Assembly (NCBI GenBank): GCA_002748265.1
Contig: PDRY01000016.1
Span: 62,001-126,000, forward strand
DNA from: Rhodobacterales bacterium
Lineage (GTDB): Bacteria; Pseudomonadota; Alphaproteobacteria; Rhodobacterales; Rhodobacteraceae
Length of the DNA stretch: 64,000 nucleotides
Reading direction: 5' to 3'
The position numbers were made by a program, and so were the translations under genes. The notes beneath the pieces were generated by a model. It saw nothing but the letters and a program-made list of their open reading frames with translations, was not told where the DNA came from and did not search any database. Shown one piece after another: positions 45,581-55,821 of this stretch (its first letter is position 1; every line of letters starts with the position of its first letter).

Positions 45581-47146
45581 TCACTCCCATTCGATGGTTC
45601 CCGGCGGCTTCGACGTGACATCGTAGGTGACGCGGTTGATGCCGCGCACTTCGTTGATGATCCGCGTGGCCGTTTCACCCAGGAATTCGTGGCTGAACGG
45701 GTAGTAATCCGCCGTCATCCCGTCGACCGAAGTCACCGCGCGCAGGGCGCAGGCATAGTCATAGGTGCGCCCGTCGCCCATCACGCCCACGGTGCGGACC
45801 GGCAGGATCGCGACGAAGGCCTGCCAGATCTCGTCATAGAGCCCGTGCTTGCGGATCTGATCGATATAGACGGCATCGGCCTTGCGCAGGATCTCCAGCT
45901 TCTCGCGGGTGATCTCTCCGGGGCAGCGGATCGCAAGGCCGGGGCCGGGGAAGGGGTGTCGCCCGATGAAGTGATCGGGCAGGCCCAGCTCACGGCCAAG
46001 CGCGCGGACCTCGTCCTTGAACAGCTCGCGCAGCGGCTCGACCAGCTTGAGCCCCATCTTTTCGGGGAGCCCGCCGACATTGTGGTGCGACTTGATCGTC
46101 ACCGAAGGCCCGCCCGAGAAGCTGACCGATTCGATCACGTCGGGATAGAGCGTGCCCTGGGCCAGGAATTCGGCGCCTTCGATCTCATTGGCGTATTTCT
46201 GGAAGACGTCGATGAACAGCTTACCGATGATCTTGCGCTTTGTTTCCGGATCGGAAACGCCATCCAGTTCGCCCAGGAACAGCTCGGTTTCATCGGCGTG
46301 GATGACCTGCAGGTTCATGTGGTCGCGGAACATGCCGACGACCTCTTGCGCCTCGTTCAGGCGCAGCAGGCCATGATCCACGAACACGCAGGTGAGCTGG
46401 TCCCCGATGGCCTCGTGCAGCAGCGCGGCGGCAACAGAGCTGTCCACCCCGCCAGAGAGGGCGCAGATCACGTTCTTGTCCCCGACCTGCGCGCGGATCT
46501 TTTCAATCGCTTCTTCGCGGTAGGCGCCCATCGTCCAGTCGCCGGTGAAGCCCGCGATCCGCACGAAGTTTTCGAACAGTTTGCGCCCGTTGGGGGTGTG
46601 GTGCACTTCGGGGTGGAACTGCACAGCGTAGAAATGGCGATTGACGTCCGCCGTGATCGCGAAAGGTGCATTCGGGGAGGTGCCGTAAACCTCAAAACCC
46701 GGAGCGATTTCAGCGACGTGATCGCCGTGGCTCATCCAAACCTGCTCGCGGTCTCCTTCGAACCAACCGGTCAGGGCCTCGGCCTTATGGGCGGTCTCCG
46801 TCACATAGGCGCGGCCAAATTCGGCGGTGCCGTCGCCGCGTTCAATGCGGCCGCCCAGCATGTGCATCATGACCTGCTGACCGTAGCAGATGCCCAGCAC
46901 GGGCACGCCCATCTCGAACACCATTTCCGGGGGGCGAGGGCTGCCTTCGTCCAGCACGCCGGCCGGGCTTCCCGACAAGATCACGGCGCGGGGCGCCATT
47001 TCCGTCAGCAACTGCGGCGTCACATTCTGGAACGGGTGAATTTCAGCGTAGACGTTGAGCTCGCGCAGGCGGCGCGCGATCAGCTGGGTCACCTGGGACC
47101 CGAAATCCACGATCAGGAGGCGGTCATGTTGGGCGATGTCACTCAT
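45581..47146 (-). CDS. guaA: GMP synthase (glutamine-hydrolysing)
   Basis: 521 aa. N-terminal amidotransferase with nucleophile GICYGQQ and a later HPE; ATP pyrophosphatase domain with the PP-loop [10 protein letters not shown]-terminal dimerisation domain ending GTIEWE. It converts XMP to GMP. The ATG at 47146 starts [18 protein letters not shown]. Confidence 0.97.
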   Translation of the reverse strand: MSDIAQHDRLLIVDFGSQVTQLIARRLRELNVYAEIHPFQNVTPQLLTEMAPRAVILSGSPAGVLDEGSPRPPEMVFEMGVPVLGICYGQQVMMHMLGGRIERGDGTAEFGRAYVTETAHKAEALTGWFEGDREQVWMSHGDHVAEIAPGFEVYGTSPNAPFAITADVNRHFYAVQFHPEVHHTPNGRKLFENFVRIAGFTGDWTMGAYREEAIEKIRAQVGDKNVICALSGGVDSSVAAALLHEAIGDQLTCVFVDHGLLRLNEAQEVVGMFRDHMNLQVIHADETELFLGELDGVSDPETKRKIIGKLFIDVFQKYANEIEGAEFLAQGTLYPDVIESVSFSGGPSVTIKSHHNVGGLPEKMGLKLVEPLRELFKDEVRALGRELGLPDHFIGRHPFPGPGLAIRCPGEITREKLEILRKADAVYIDQIRKHGLYDEIWQAFVAILPVRTVGVMGDGRTYDYACALRAVTSVDGMTADYYPFSHEFLGETATRIINEVRGINRVTYDVTSKPPGTIEWE

Positions 47147-47281
47147 GATTGCGGGTTACGGCGCGGCGCGGGCTCGCGCAAGCCCCGCCGATGTCGTTTT
47201 CGCGCGCAAGATGGCGCAAACTCACCCTCGCGCGGGGGCTTGGGGCGGTAAAACACCGATCACCCTACCGGAGAATCCGCC

Positions 47282-48838
47282 ATGACCGATCAGCCCAGCC
47301 CCAGTGCCCGCCGCCGCGGCCGCGCAGGTGGAGGACGTGCCGCCCGCCATGCCGCCCACAGCGATGTGCGCGTTGAAACGGCGCGGTTCATCACCCGCAA
47401 CGTGCCGAACCTTGAGATGCTCAACGACGAGGCGCTTGAGCTGATCGAATACAACGCGGAGACCGTTCTGGAGGAAATCGGCGTCAATTTCGTCGAGAAC
47501 CCGGGCGCCCTGGATCGCTGGCGCGAGGCCGGGGCCGACGTGGAGGGTGAGCGGGTGCGCATCCCGCGCGGCCTGGCCCGAAAGCTTTGCGCAACGGCGC
47601 CCAGCCAGTTCACCCAGCACGCGCGCAACCCCGCCAAATCGGTCGAGATCGGCAGGAAAAATCTCGTGCTGGCCCCGGTTTACGGCCCACCCTTCGTGCG
47701 CGATCTGGACGGCGGACGCCGCTATGCGACGATTGAGGATTTCCGCAACTTCGTGCGTCTCGGCACAATGTCGAAATACCTGCACCATTCCGGCGGCACC
47801 GTCTGCGAGCCCACCGACATTGCGGTGAACAAGCGCCATTTCGACATGCTGCTGGCCCATATGGAACTGTCGGACAAGCCCTTCATGGGCTCCGTCACCG
47901 AACCCATTCGCGCGCAGCATTCGCTTGAGATGGCCGGGCTTCTCTTTGGTGAAGACTTCGTGCGCGAGAACACGGTGATGACCTCGCTCATCAATATCAA
48001 CTCGCCCCTGACCTTTGATCCGATCATGGTCGGCGCGCTTGAAACCTACGCGGCGTCGATGCAGGCCTGCATCGTGTCCCCCTTCATCGTCGGGGGTGCC
48101 ATGGCGCCGGTGACGGTGGCGGGCACGTTGACGCAGGTTCTGGCGGAAGTGCTGGCGGGCGTGGCCTACAGCCAACTGGTCCGGCCCGGCGCGCCGGTGA
48201 TTTTCGGCACCTTCGTGACCTCGATCGACATGAACAGCGGCGCCCCCACCTTCGGCACGCCCGAGGCCAGCCAGGTGACCTATGGCGCCGGGCAGTTGGC
48301 GCGGCGTCTGGGCTTGCCCTATCGCTCTGCCGGGGCGTTCACGGGCTCCAAGCTGCCGGATGCGCAGGCGGGCTATGAGACCGCGAACAGCCTCCAGATG
48401 GGGCTGCTGTCGGGTGTGAACTTCATGCTGCACGCGGCGGGGTGGCTCGAAGGGGGGCTGGTGTCCTCCTACGAGAAATTCGTGTTGGATGCTGACCAAC
48501 TGGGTGCGATCCACCAGTTCGCCAGGGGGATCAACACCGATGAGGCTGGGCAGGCCATGGATGCGATCCGCGAGGTCGGGCCGGGCGGGCACTTCCTGGG
48601 CTGCGCGCATACACAGGCCCTGTTCAAGGAAGCCTTCTGGCGCTCGGACGTGCTGGATTACAAGCCGTTCGAGCAGTGGGACGAAGAGGGCGCGCGCGAC
48701 AGCCAGATGATCGCGCAGGCCCGCGTGCAGAAGATGCTCGGTGATTTCGAAGCACCGCCGCTTGATCCCGGCATTCTTGAGTCGCTCAAGGACTACGTGG
48801 TGCGCAAGAAGGCCGAAGAGAAGGACGCCTTCGGCTAG
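47282..48838 (+). CDS. MttB-like methyltransferase (non-pyrrolysine, trimethylamine methyltransferase family)
   Basis: 518 aa matching the MttB/MtgB superfamily: LEMLNDEALELIEYNAETVLEEIGVNF near the N-terminus and the TIM barrel regions KPFMGSVTEP and GGTVCEPTDIAVN. No in-frame TAG, so there is no pyrrolysine, which places it with the glycine-betaine-type family. It would move a methyl group from a quaternary amine to a corrinoid protein. Neither a corrinoid protein nor its reactivase gene is adjacent. Its TAG stop shares CTAG with the convergent DUF6477 gene. Confidence 0.9.
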   Translation: MTDQPSPSARRRGRAGGGRAARHAAHSDVRVETARFITRNVPNLEMLNDEALELIEYNAETVLEEIGVNFVENPGALDRWREAGADVEGERVRIPRGLARKLCATAPSQFTQHARNPAKSVEIGRKNLVLAPVYGPPFVRDLDGGRRYATIEDFRNFVRLGTMSKYLHHSGGTVCEPTDIAVNKRHFDMLLAHMELSDKPFMGSVTEPIRAQHSLEMAGLLFGEDFVRENTVMTSLININSPLTFDPIMVGALETYAASMQACIVSPFIVGGAMAPVTVAGTLTQVLAEVLAGVAYSQLVRPGAPVIFGTFVTSIDMNSGAPTFGTPEASQVTYGAGQLARRLGLPYRSAGAFTGSKLPDAQAGYETANSLQMGLLSGVNFMLHAAGWLEGGLVSSYEKFVLDADQLGAIHQFARGINTDEAGQAMDAIREVGPGGHFLGCAHTQALFKEAFWRSDVLDYKPFEQWDEEGARDSQMIAQARVQKMLGDFEAPPLDPGILESLKDYVVRKKAEEKDAFG

Positions 48839-49113
48839 GCGCCCATAGCGTTCGCTTCGGCCAGAAGCGCAATCATCAGGTCAAGATGGCGCAGGGGGGT
48901 GTAGCTCGCATCCCCCGCTTTGCGCTTGGCGTTCTGTTCGGCCTCCAGCTCAAGCAGGATCATGACGGATTCGGCGGGGCTCGGAAGGCTGGGCCGGATC
49001 AGCAACCGTTTCAGATGCCGCTCGCGGCGGAACTCGGGCATCCCCGTTCGTGCAGCGTCTATCAGGATGCGTGGGCGGCGCAGAGCGCGAAGGCGGGTGT
49101 GGATGTCCTGCAT
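48835..49113 (-). CDS. DUF6477 family small protein
   Basis: 92 aa, basic: the N-terminus LRALRRPRILIDAARTGMPEFRRERHLKRLL is followed by EAEQNAKRKAGDASYTPLRHLDLMIALLAEA. This resembles the DUF6477 proteins of Rhodobacterales. Function unknown. The ribosome site is weak. Confidence 0.7.
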   Translation of the reverse strand: MQDIHTRLRALRRPRILIDAARTGMPEFRRERHLKRLLIRPSLPSPAESVMILLELEAEQNAKRKAGDASYTPLRHLDLMIALLAEANAMGA

Positions 49114-49303
49114 GACGATTGATCCCCAGAATGTGACAGACCGGAGATTGGTAGCACAACCTCTAGTGGTGTTGCGTCACGGTGGGTGATCGTTCGCTGT
49201 GGCAATTATTGTTTATTATTTAGAAACAAATATGGCCGAAACGGAAACAGTTAACCTGTAAACTGCGGGAGTTCAGGGCCTTATGGTGCATTTCGTCTCA
49301 AAT

Positions 49304-49399
49304 ATGGAAACAATTAGGTCTCCCATCTCGGGCTGGCCGACCTGGCTTCCGACGGCGGCGCGGCACTATCTCGATCATACCGAAGCGGGGCGCCGGTGA
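49304..49399 (+). pseudogene. Short ORF resembling the N-terminus of a DUF6456-type HTH protein
   Basis: 31 codons from ATG 49304 (38 from ATG 49283). The peptide contains WLPTAARHYLDHTEAG, which resembles the start of DUF6456 helix-turn-helix proteins of Rhodobacterales that continue with an HTH. Here it ends in TGA, which falls in the loop of the terminator hairpin. It may be a remnant or a true small peptide. No good ribosome site is visible. Confidence 0.35.
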
Positions 49400-49407
49400 G
49401 GGCGCCC
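49388..49407 (+). terminator. Rho-independent terminator after the short ORF
   Basis: Stem GGGCGCC (49388-49394) and GGCGCCC (49401-49407), loop GGTGAG, followed by TTTCTTGTTTT. Oriented for plus-strand transcription. Confidence 0.75.
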
Positions 49408-49438
49408 TTTCTTGTTTTGCCTTAGCGGTTGCGCCGCA

Positions 49439-50125
49439 TCAGTCGTCCGCGCGCGTCAGGCCCACGGCATTGATCACACCGGCCAGAATGCCGCCAGCAA
49501 GCGGGGCTGCGATGAACACCCAAAGCTGGCTCAGCGCCGCGCCCCCCGCGAACAGCGCCGGCCCGATCGAGCGGGCAGGGTTCACGGAGACGCCGGTCAC
49601 ATTGATCCCGACCAGATGGATTGCGGCCAGCGTCAGGCCGATGGCGAGCCCGGCAAAGGCGGCAGGCGCGCTGTCATGGGTGGCGCCAAGGATCACGGTG
49701 ACGAAGATGAAGGTCGCCACGAATTCAAAGATCAAGGCGGCGCTGAGGTTGTATTCGCCCAAGTAGCCCGCGCCAAAACCGTTCTGGCCCAGCCCATTGG
49801 TGGCCAGATCATACCCGGCAGAGCCATTGGCGATCACGAGGATCACCGCAGCGGCGGCGATGGCGCCTGCGATCTGCGCTACGCTATAGGCCACGGCATC
49901 GGCGGGGGACATACGGCCCGCGGCGACCATCCCAAAACTGACGGCGGGGTTCAGATGCGCGCCGGAAATGGCGCCCAGGCCATAGGCCGCCGCGACGATA
50001 GAAAGGCCGAAGGCCCAGGCGATGCCGTGCAGCCCAATGGCGTCGCCCATGAACACGGCCGCACCACAGCCGAAAAACACCAGGATGAAAGTGCCGATCA
50101 GCTCGGCTACGAGTTTCTTGGTCAT
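49439..50125 (-). CDS. aqpZ: Aquaporin Z
   Basis: 228 aa, six membrane helices and two NPA boxes ([18 protein letters not shown]). The Arg after the second NPA is present, as is the water-selective pattern. ATG 50125 follows GGAGACAG; the longer frame is not coding. Confidence 0.95.
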   Translation of the reverse strand: MTKKLVAELIGTFILVFFGCGAAVFMGDAIGLHGIAWAFGLSIVAAAYGLGAISGAHLNPAVSFGMVAAGRMSPADAVAYSVAQIAGAIAAAAVILVIANGSAGYDLATNGLGQNGFGAGYLGEYNLSAALIFEFVATFIFVTVILGATHDSAPAAFAGLAIGLTLAAIHLVGINVTGVSVNPARSIGPALFAGGAALSQLWVFIAAPLAGGILAGVINAVGLTRADD

Positions 50126-50334
50126 GTCACTGTCTCCAAAAGCCCGTTTCGCTGGGCAGATGTGCCTATCTGGCAGGTTTTCCCGGCTCCATGTCAGGGG
50201 AACTTTCGACAACGGCACACCTCGCGAGGCTTGCGCAGGGTGCGGATCGGCCTTGCATCGGTGCGCAGGTTCTGATTGCAGCGATTGGACAAGTCCGGCT
50301 GTCCGTCTTAGGTGATAAGGATAAGGAGAACGCC

Positions 50335-51291
50335 ATGGCCCCTCGTGATCTGAAAATCCCATCCGAACGCCATCCGGAGAAAGCGCACCGCCCGGACAAT
50401 GCGCCCCTGCGCAAACCGTCCTGGATCCGCGTCAAGGCGCCGGTGGGCGATGGATATCGCGAGACGCACAAGATCATGCGCGAACATGGGCTCTCCACGG
50501 TCTGCGAAGAGGCGGGCTGCCCCAATGTGGGCGAATGCTGGAGCCAGGGTCACGCCACCATGATGATCATGGGCGAGATCTGCACGCGTGGCTGTACCTT
50601 CTGCAATGTCGCAACCGGCAAGCCCAACGCTCTGGACGTGTTCGAACCTGGGCGGGTCGCCGATGCCGTTCAGAAACTGGGGCTATCTCATGTGGTCATC
50701 ACGTCCGTGGACCGCGACGATGTCGAAGATGGCGGGGCCGAGCATTTTGCCCAGACCATCCGCGCCGTGCGGCACCGGTGCCCGGACACGACGATTGAAA
50801 TCCTCACCCCGGACTTCCTGAAATCGAAACCGGGCAGCCTTGAAATCGTGGTCGAAGCGCGGCCCGACGTGTTCAACCACAATCTGGAGACGGTGCCGGG
50901 GCTTTATCCTTCGGTCCGCCCAGGCGCGCGCTATTTCCATTCGCTGCGTCTGCTTCAGCGGGTCAAAGAGCTGGACCCGGCGATGTTCACCAAATCCGGG
51001 ATCATGGTGGGGCTGGGCGAGGATCGCCAATCCGTCATGCAGGTCATGGATGACATGCGGGCCGCCGATATCGATTTTCTGACCATCGGTCAGTATCTGC
51101 AGCCGACGCCCAAGCACCACGCGGTGGATCGGTTCGTCACGCCCGAAGAGTTCGCCTCCTATGAGAAAGCCGCCTATGGCAAGGGCTTCTTGATGGTGTC
51201 GGCCACGCCGCTGACCCGCTCAAGCTATCACGCCGGGGACGATTTCGCGCAGCTGCGCGCGGCGCGGCTCAAGAAGCTGGCACAGGCCTGA
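50335..51291 (+). CDS. lipA: Lipoyl synthase
   Basis: 318 aa. Auxiliary Fe-S cluster [12 protein letters not shown] (Cx4Cx5C) and radical SAM cluster CTRGCTFC (Cx3Cx2C), plus a C-terminal SSYHAGDDF with the conserved Ser. It inserts two sulfurs into octanoyl-lipoyl domains. ATG 50335 follows AAGGAG. Its TGA overlaps the ATG of the 57-aa gene. Confidence 0.97.
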   Translation: MAPRDLKIPSERHPEKAHRPDNAPLRKPSWIRVKAPVGDGYRETHKIMREHGLSTVCEEAGCPNVGECWSQGHATMMIMGEICTRGCTFCNVATGKPNALDVFEPGRVADAVQKLGLSHVVITSVDRDDVEDGGAEHFAQTIRAVRHRCPDTTIEILTPDFLKSKPGSLEIVVEARPDVFNHNLETVPGLYPSVRPGARYFHSLRLLQRVKELDPAMFTKSGIMVGLGEDRQSVMQVMDDMRAADIDFLTIGQYLQPTPKHHAVDRFVTPEEFASYEKAAYGKGFLMVSATPLTRSSYHAGDDFAQLRAARLKKLAQA

Positions 51292-51464
51292 TGCCCGCGC
51301 TTATTCGCATTGCCATTATGCTGGGCGCGGCGGTGATCGCGCTCGGTGTCATGGGCCGGATCGAAGATCCTATGACCGGGCAGATCGTGGCGGTGGTGAT
51401 CGCTCTGGCCGGGGTGATCGTCAGTCGGCTTGTCTACGCAAAGCTCATGCAGGGGCGAGAGTAA
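51291..51464 (+). CDS. Small two-helix membrane protein downstream of lipA
   Basis: 57 aa, starting in TGATG (ATG overlaps the lipA stop by 1 nt). Two hydrophobic segments: LIRIAIMLGAAVIALGVMG and IVAVVIALAGVIVSRLV. Too short for most ORF lists. Translational coupling to lipA is likely. Function unknown. Confidence 0.6.
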   Translation: MPALIRIAIMLGAAVIALGVMGRIEDPMTGQIVAVVIALAGVIVSRLVYAKLMQGRE

Positions 51465-51482
51465 CCCGCCCCCTAAGCAGAC

Positions 51483-52139
51483 TTACACGGACTCGCCGCC
51501 CAGAGCCGTCCGGCACCGTTCAACAGCGCGCTGATAAGCCGGGCGGGCATGGATCCGCTCAAGCCAGTCCCGCGTGGCCGGGCGCGCCGCAACATCGGCG
51601 CGGCTTTGCGCCGCTTCGACGGGGAAGGACATCATGACATCGGCGGCCGAGAACTCCGCCCCGCCGAACCAGCCGTTTTGCGCCAGCGTGTCTTCCCAAA
51701 ATGCCGTGAGCCGCTGCAAATGCGGACCGTGATAGGCGGCCTTGGTGCCCTTGGCGATCTGGCGGGCGAGGGGGCGCACAAACCACGGCGCCTTTTCTGC
51801 GGCACTGTCGAAGACGAGCGTCATCACCAGCGGCGGCATCGCGCTGCCTTCGGCGTGGTGGAGCCAGTAGCGGATGCGCGCGCGCTGCGCAGGGGGCAGC
51901 AGGCTGTCTTGGCCTTCCAGAAGATGCTCAAAGATCGCGCCGGTTTCGGCAAAGATCTGGCCGTCCTCCTCGATCAGCGGCGCGGTTCCGGTCGGATGCA
52001 GGGCGCGGAGCTCGGGACCGGCCAGCTGCGTCTTGGGATCGCGCCGATGCGGGGTGATGCGGTAGGGGCGCCCCAGCTCTTCGAGCAGCCAGACAACGCG
52101 CAGCGAACGGGACCGTTCGAGGTGGTGAACCGTGATCAT
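51483..52139 (-). CDS. Glutathione S-transferase family protein
   Basis: 218 aa. N-terminal thioredoxin-like domain (MITVHHLERSRSLRVVWLLEELG, then the glutathione-binding TGTAPLIEEDG and ETGAIFEHL), then an all-helical C-terminal domain. Specific reaction unknown. Confidence 0.92.
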   Translation of the reverse strand: MITVHHLERSRSLRVVWLLEELGRPYRITPHRRDPKTQLAGPELRALHPTGTAPLIEEDGQIFAETGAIFEHLLEGQDSLLPPAQRARIRYWLHHAEGSAMPPLVMTLVFDSAAEKAPWFVRPLARQIAKGTKAAYHGPHLQRLTAFWEDTLAQNGWFGGAEFSAADVMMSFPVEAAQSRADVAARPATRDWLERIHARPAYQRAVERCRTALGGESV

Positions 52140-52147
52140 GAAAAATC

Positions 52148-52324
52148 CTATGGAAGTCGCGGGACGCGCGGGGCGCGGGTTGTGCTTAGGGCCTCGGGCC
52201 AGCCGAAGAAATGCTCATAGCCCGCAAGCAGCGCGACGATGGCGATAATGGCCAGCATGAACTTCACGCGCTTCATGGAAGGCGGGTTGCGGGCCCATTG
52301 GGACATTCGGAGAAACCAAAGCAT
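52148..52324 (-). CDS. Small single-helix membrane protein
   Basis: 58 aa from ATG 52324. N-terminus MLWFLRMSQWARNPPSMKR is followed by a membrane helix (VKFMLAIIAIVALLAGYEHF) and FGWPEAL. Similar short proteins with this RNPPS motif occur near coq10/lipA genes in Rhodobacterales as I recall. No strong ribosome site. It is only 8 nt upstream of the GST gene on the same strand. Confidence 0.6.
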   Translation of the reverse strand: MLWFLRMSQWARNPPSMKRVKFMLAIIAIVALLAGYEHFFGWPEALSTTRAPRVPRLP

Positions 52325-52411
52325 ATGGCGAAGCTAGGCGTCATGGGTTGCGGCTTCAAGCGGGGTTGCGATTTGGCGGCGTCTGTCGGACATGGGGGCA
52401 GGAGGCCTGAC

Positions 52412-52855
52412 ATGACGAAACACGCCGAAACCCGCGTTCTGCCTTACAGCCCGCAGCAGATGTATGATCTGGTCGCGGATGTGGCGCGTTACCCTGAGTT
52501 CCTGCCCTGGACTGCGGCGGCCCGGATCCGGTCTGTCACCGAAAAGGACGGGCATCTGGAGATGCTCGCGGATCTGGTGGTGTCGTTCAAAGTGTTCCGC
52601 GAGCGGTTCGGATCGAAGGTCTGGCTGTATCCCGACGAGATGCGCATTGATACCGCCTATGTGGACGGCCCCTTCAAGCACATGGAGAGCCGCTGGATGT
52701 TTGGCGATCATCCGCAGGGCTGCGAGGTGAGGTTTTCGGTCGATTTCGAATTCAAGAACCGGCTGCTGCAGGGCGCGGCGGGCATGTTCTTTGACGATGC
52801 CATGCGGCGGATCGTGGGCGCCTTCGAAACCCGGGCGAACGCGCTGTACGGTTAG
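52412..52855 (+). CDS. Coq10/RatA-like START-domain protein
   Basis: 147 aa. The family N-terminus HAETRVLPYSPQQMYDLVADVARYPEFLPW and later FEFKNRLLQGAAGMFF match ubiquinone-binding Coq10/RatA proteins. The role is probably ubiquinone handling in respiration. ATG 52412 follows GGAGG. Confidence 0.9.
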   Translation: MTKHAETRVLPYSPQQMYDLVADVARYPEFLPWTAAARIRSVTEKDGHLEMLADLVVSFKVFRERFGSKVWLYPDEMRIDTAYVDGPFKHMESRWMFGDHPQGCEVRFSVDFEFKNRLLQGAAGMFFDDAMRRIVGAFETRANALYG

Positions 52856-52861
52856 GGCTTT

Positions 52862-52920
52862 GGGGGCTCTGCCCCCGTCCCTGCGGGACTCCCCCGAGGT
52901 ATTTGCCACAAATAAGAAGA
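52862..52920 (+). repeat. Rhodobacterales-type intergenic element, copy 1
   Basis: GGGGGCTCTGCCCCC hairpin, then a second short GC hairpin (GTCCCTGCGGGAC), then CCCGAGGTATTTG and CAAATAAGAAG. Lies between the convergent coq10-like and amtB genes. A second copy in the reverse orientation is at 61582-61624. Elements like this are common in roseobacter intergenic regions, usually after convergent genes. Confidence 0.65.
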
Positions 52921-52942
52921 GGGGCGCCGATGCGGGCGCCCC
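52921..52942 (-). terminator. Rho-independent terminator of amtB
   Basis: Stem GGGGCGCC (52921-52928) and GGCGCCCC (52935-52942) with a 6-nt loop; on the minus strand TCTTCTTATTT follows. The tail belongs to the intergenic element, so element and terminator overlap. Confidence 0.75.
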
Positions 52943-52951
52943 CCCGTTGTT

Positions 52952-54142
<1,191 letters not shown>

Positions 54143-54290
54143 GGGGCTCCCCTTGTTGCGTGTCGCGGGCAGGAAACGCATCAGGGGCGCTGCGAAAAGC
54201 ATCACCTTGCGGGCGGGGTGCTTAAAAAACGGGCCAGACAGAGCATGCCAGTTTTTTAGGCATGTTTTGGGGGCGGTGCCGCTTTGTGCG

Positions 54291-54872
54291 TCACTGCGCG
54301 GCGCGCAGCACGGCGCGGATCGCCAGCGGCGGAGACGTGAGCACCGGCAGCCCGGTTGAGGCCAGCAGAGGCGCGGCCAAGGCCATGGAGGCCTGAGCCA
54401 GGATGATTGCGTCATGCGCGCTCAGCGCCGCCCTGATGTCCGTGGCGATGGCTGCGGCGTAGGCGGCGGTATCGCCGCTCAGGAAGGCGTCCCAGCCGGG
54501 GCAGAGCCGGTAATCGGCGCGCGCGCCTTCCTCGTCCATCAGGGCCTGCGTGGGCGCGCGGGTGCTCTCGACGCAGTAGGCAATCAGCGGGCGGGTGCGC
54601 TGTGCGGCGGCTTGGGCGAGGGGCCGGTCGATGCGGACCATACCTGCGGCCTCGGCCAGAGGGCCAAGGGTTGAGCAGGTGCACAGCACGGCGTTGCAGT
54701 CACTGAGCGCCTTGAGCGCCGGAGCGAGATCGGGTCGGGCGCCGCTTTGCGCCTGTGCCAGAAGCTGCGGATCGGTGTGGTGCCGGGCCTGCGCCTGCGG
54801 CGCGGCTTGGGTCAGCAATCGCTCAAAAGTGGCTTCGTGCAGCGCGGCGGTATGCAGGAAGCCGATTTTCAC
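54291..54872 (-). CDS. Asp/Glu racemase-family protein (racemase-like)
   Basis: 193 aa of the aspartate/glutamate/hydantoin racemase superfamily. The first catalytic Cys site is AVLCTCSTLGPLAE. The usual second Cys is replaced: the matching region is IILAQASMAL. With one Cys it may be a decarboxylase or isomerase rather than a racemase. It is translationally coupled to pncC. Confidence 0.7.
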   Translation of the reverse strand: MKIGFLHTAALHEATFERLLTQAAPQAQARHHTDPQLLAQAQSGARPDLAPALKALSDCNAVLCTCSTLGPLAEAAGMVRIDRPLAQAAAQRTRPLIAYCVESTRAPTQALMDEEGARADYRLCPGWDAFLSGDTAAYAAAIATDIRAALSAHDAIILAQASMALAAPLLASTGLPVLTSPPLAIRAVLRAAQ

Positions 54873-55333
54873 GCGCCGAGCGCCGCGGCCAGAATGCGAA
54901 GCGCATGGTCTTGGGCTGCCGCGCGAACCTGGGCACGGCCGAGGGCGCCATACTCCACCGTATGGGCGGTGGTGCCATCCGCCGTGGCGAGCCCAAAGCA
55001 GACCCGTCCTTCGGGCTTGTGCTCGGACCCGCCGGGGCCGGCGATGCCAGTGATCGACACGGCGATCTGCGCGGCGCTGCGGGTGAGCATGCCCTGCGCC
55101 ATCTCGCGCGCGACCTCTTCCGAGACAGCGCCATGGGCGGCGAGGGTCGCGTGGCTCACCCCCAGAAGGTCCTGCTTGGCGGCGTTGGAGTAGGTCACAA
55201 CGCCCCGGTCAAACATGTCAGAGCTGCCGGGCAGTTCCGTCAGGGCCGCAGCGAGCAGGCCGCCGGTGCAGCTTTCGGCGCAGGCGAGCTTGACCCCTTG
55301 TACGCGTGCGGCCTCCAGCAGCGCCTGCGTCAT
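54869..55333 (-). CDS. pncC: Nicotinamide-nucleotide amidohydrolase (CinA C-terminal type)
   Basis: 154 aa: CAESCTGGLLAAALTELPGSS (catalytic Ser), GVVTYSNAAKQDLLGV, SITGIAGPGGS. It deamidates NMN in pyridine nucleotide salvage. ATG overlaps the pgpA stop (ATGA). Confidence 0.94.
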   Translation of the reverse strand: MTQALLEAARVQGVKLACAESCTGGLLAAALTELPGSSDMFDRGVVTYSNAAKQDLLGVSHATLAAHGAVSEEVAREMAQGMLTRSAAQIAVSITGIAGPGGSEHKPEGRVCFGLATADGTTAHTVEYGALGRAQVRAAAQDHALRILAAALGA

Positions 55334-55821
55334 CGCATCAGGACCCCGTGGGACAGGGCGGCAAGCGCCACGGTGCCGAGCGCCGCGAAGAGACCGGCCC
55401 ACAGATCGTCCTCAAGAACGCCCCAAGCGGTGCCCTTGGCATCGGCGCGGCCGACCAACCAGGGCTTCCAGATGTCGAACAGTCGAAACAGCACGAAGGC
55501 CGACACCCAGCCCGGCCAGAGTGCCATGGCAGGCGCGCCCACATGCCAGGCCCCGATGGAGACCGGCAGCAGGGCCAGCCACTGACCGGCGGCTTCGTCG
55601 ATCACGACTTCGGACGGGTCCTTGTGGCCGGTGGCATTGATATGGGCCGCGATTGCGCGCGGGGAAAAAGCGATCGTTACAGCGAGCGCGATGGCAATCC
55701 CAACGGGGCCCACGACAATGTGGAGCCCATAGGCGATCAGCACCGCCGCCACAGATCCCCAGGTGCCGGGGGCAGGGCGCAGGTGGCCGATGCCCAGCAT
55801 GGTGGTGAAGGCCTGGGTCAT
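55330..55821 (-). CDS. pgpA: Phosphatidylglycerophosphatase A
   Basis: 163 aa membrane enzyme: LRPAPGTWGSVAAV near the start, DPSEVVIDEAAGQW (catalytic acidic cluster), FRLFDIWKPWLVGRAD. It makes phosphatidylglycerol. ATGs at 55821 and overlaps with thiE and pncC indicate one operon. Confidence 0.94.
   Translation of the reverse strand: MTQAFTTMLGIGHLRPAPGTWGSVAAVLIAYGLHIVVGPVGIAIALAVTIAFSPRAIAAHINATGHKDPSEVVIDEAAGQWLALLPVSIGAWHVGAPAMALWPGWVSAFVLFRLFDIWKPWLVGRADAKGTAWGVLEDDLWAGLFAALGTVALAALSHGVLMR

Larger units (their letters stand above)
49114..49438. other. Intergenic region with a short orphan transcription unit
   Basis: 325 nt between DUF6477 (minus) and aqpZ (minus). It contains an AT-rich block (about 49200-49230) that may be a promoter, a small plus-strand reading frame (49304-49399), and an intrinsic terminator (49388-49407). 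Nothing else recognised. Confidence 0.6.

Noticed and set aside
47282-48838. Pyrrolysine in the MttB-like gene
   Set aside because: The frame has no internal TAG; family members without pyrrolysine are common.
54143-54290. Possible promoter structure between amtB and the racemase-like gene
   Set aside because: I looked for a NtrC/sigma-54 site (GG-N10-GC) and did not find a convincing one.
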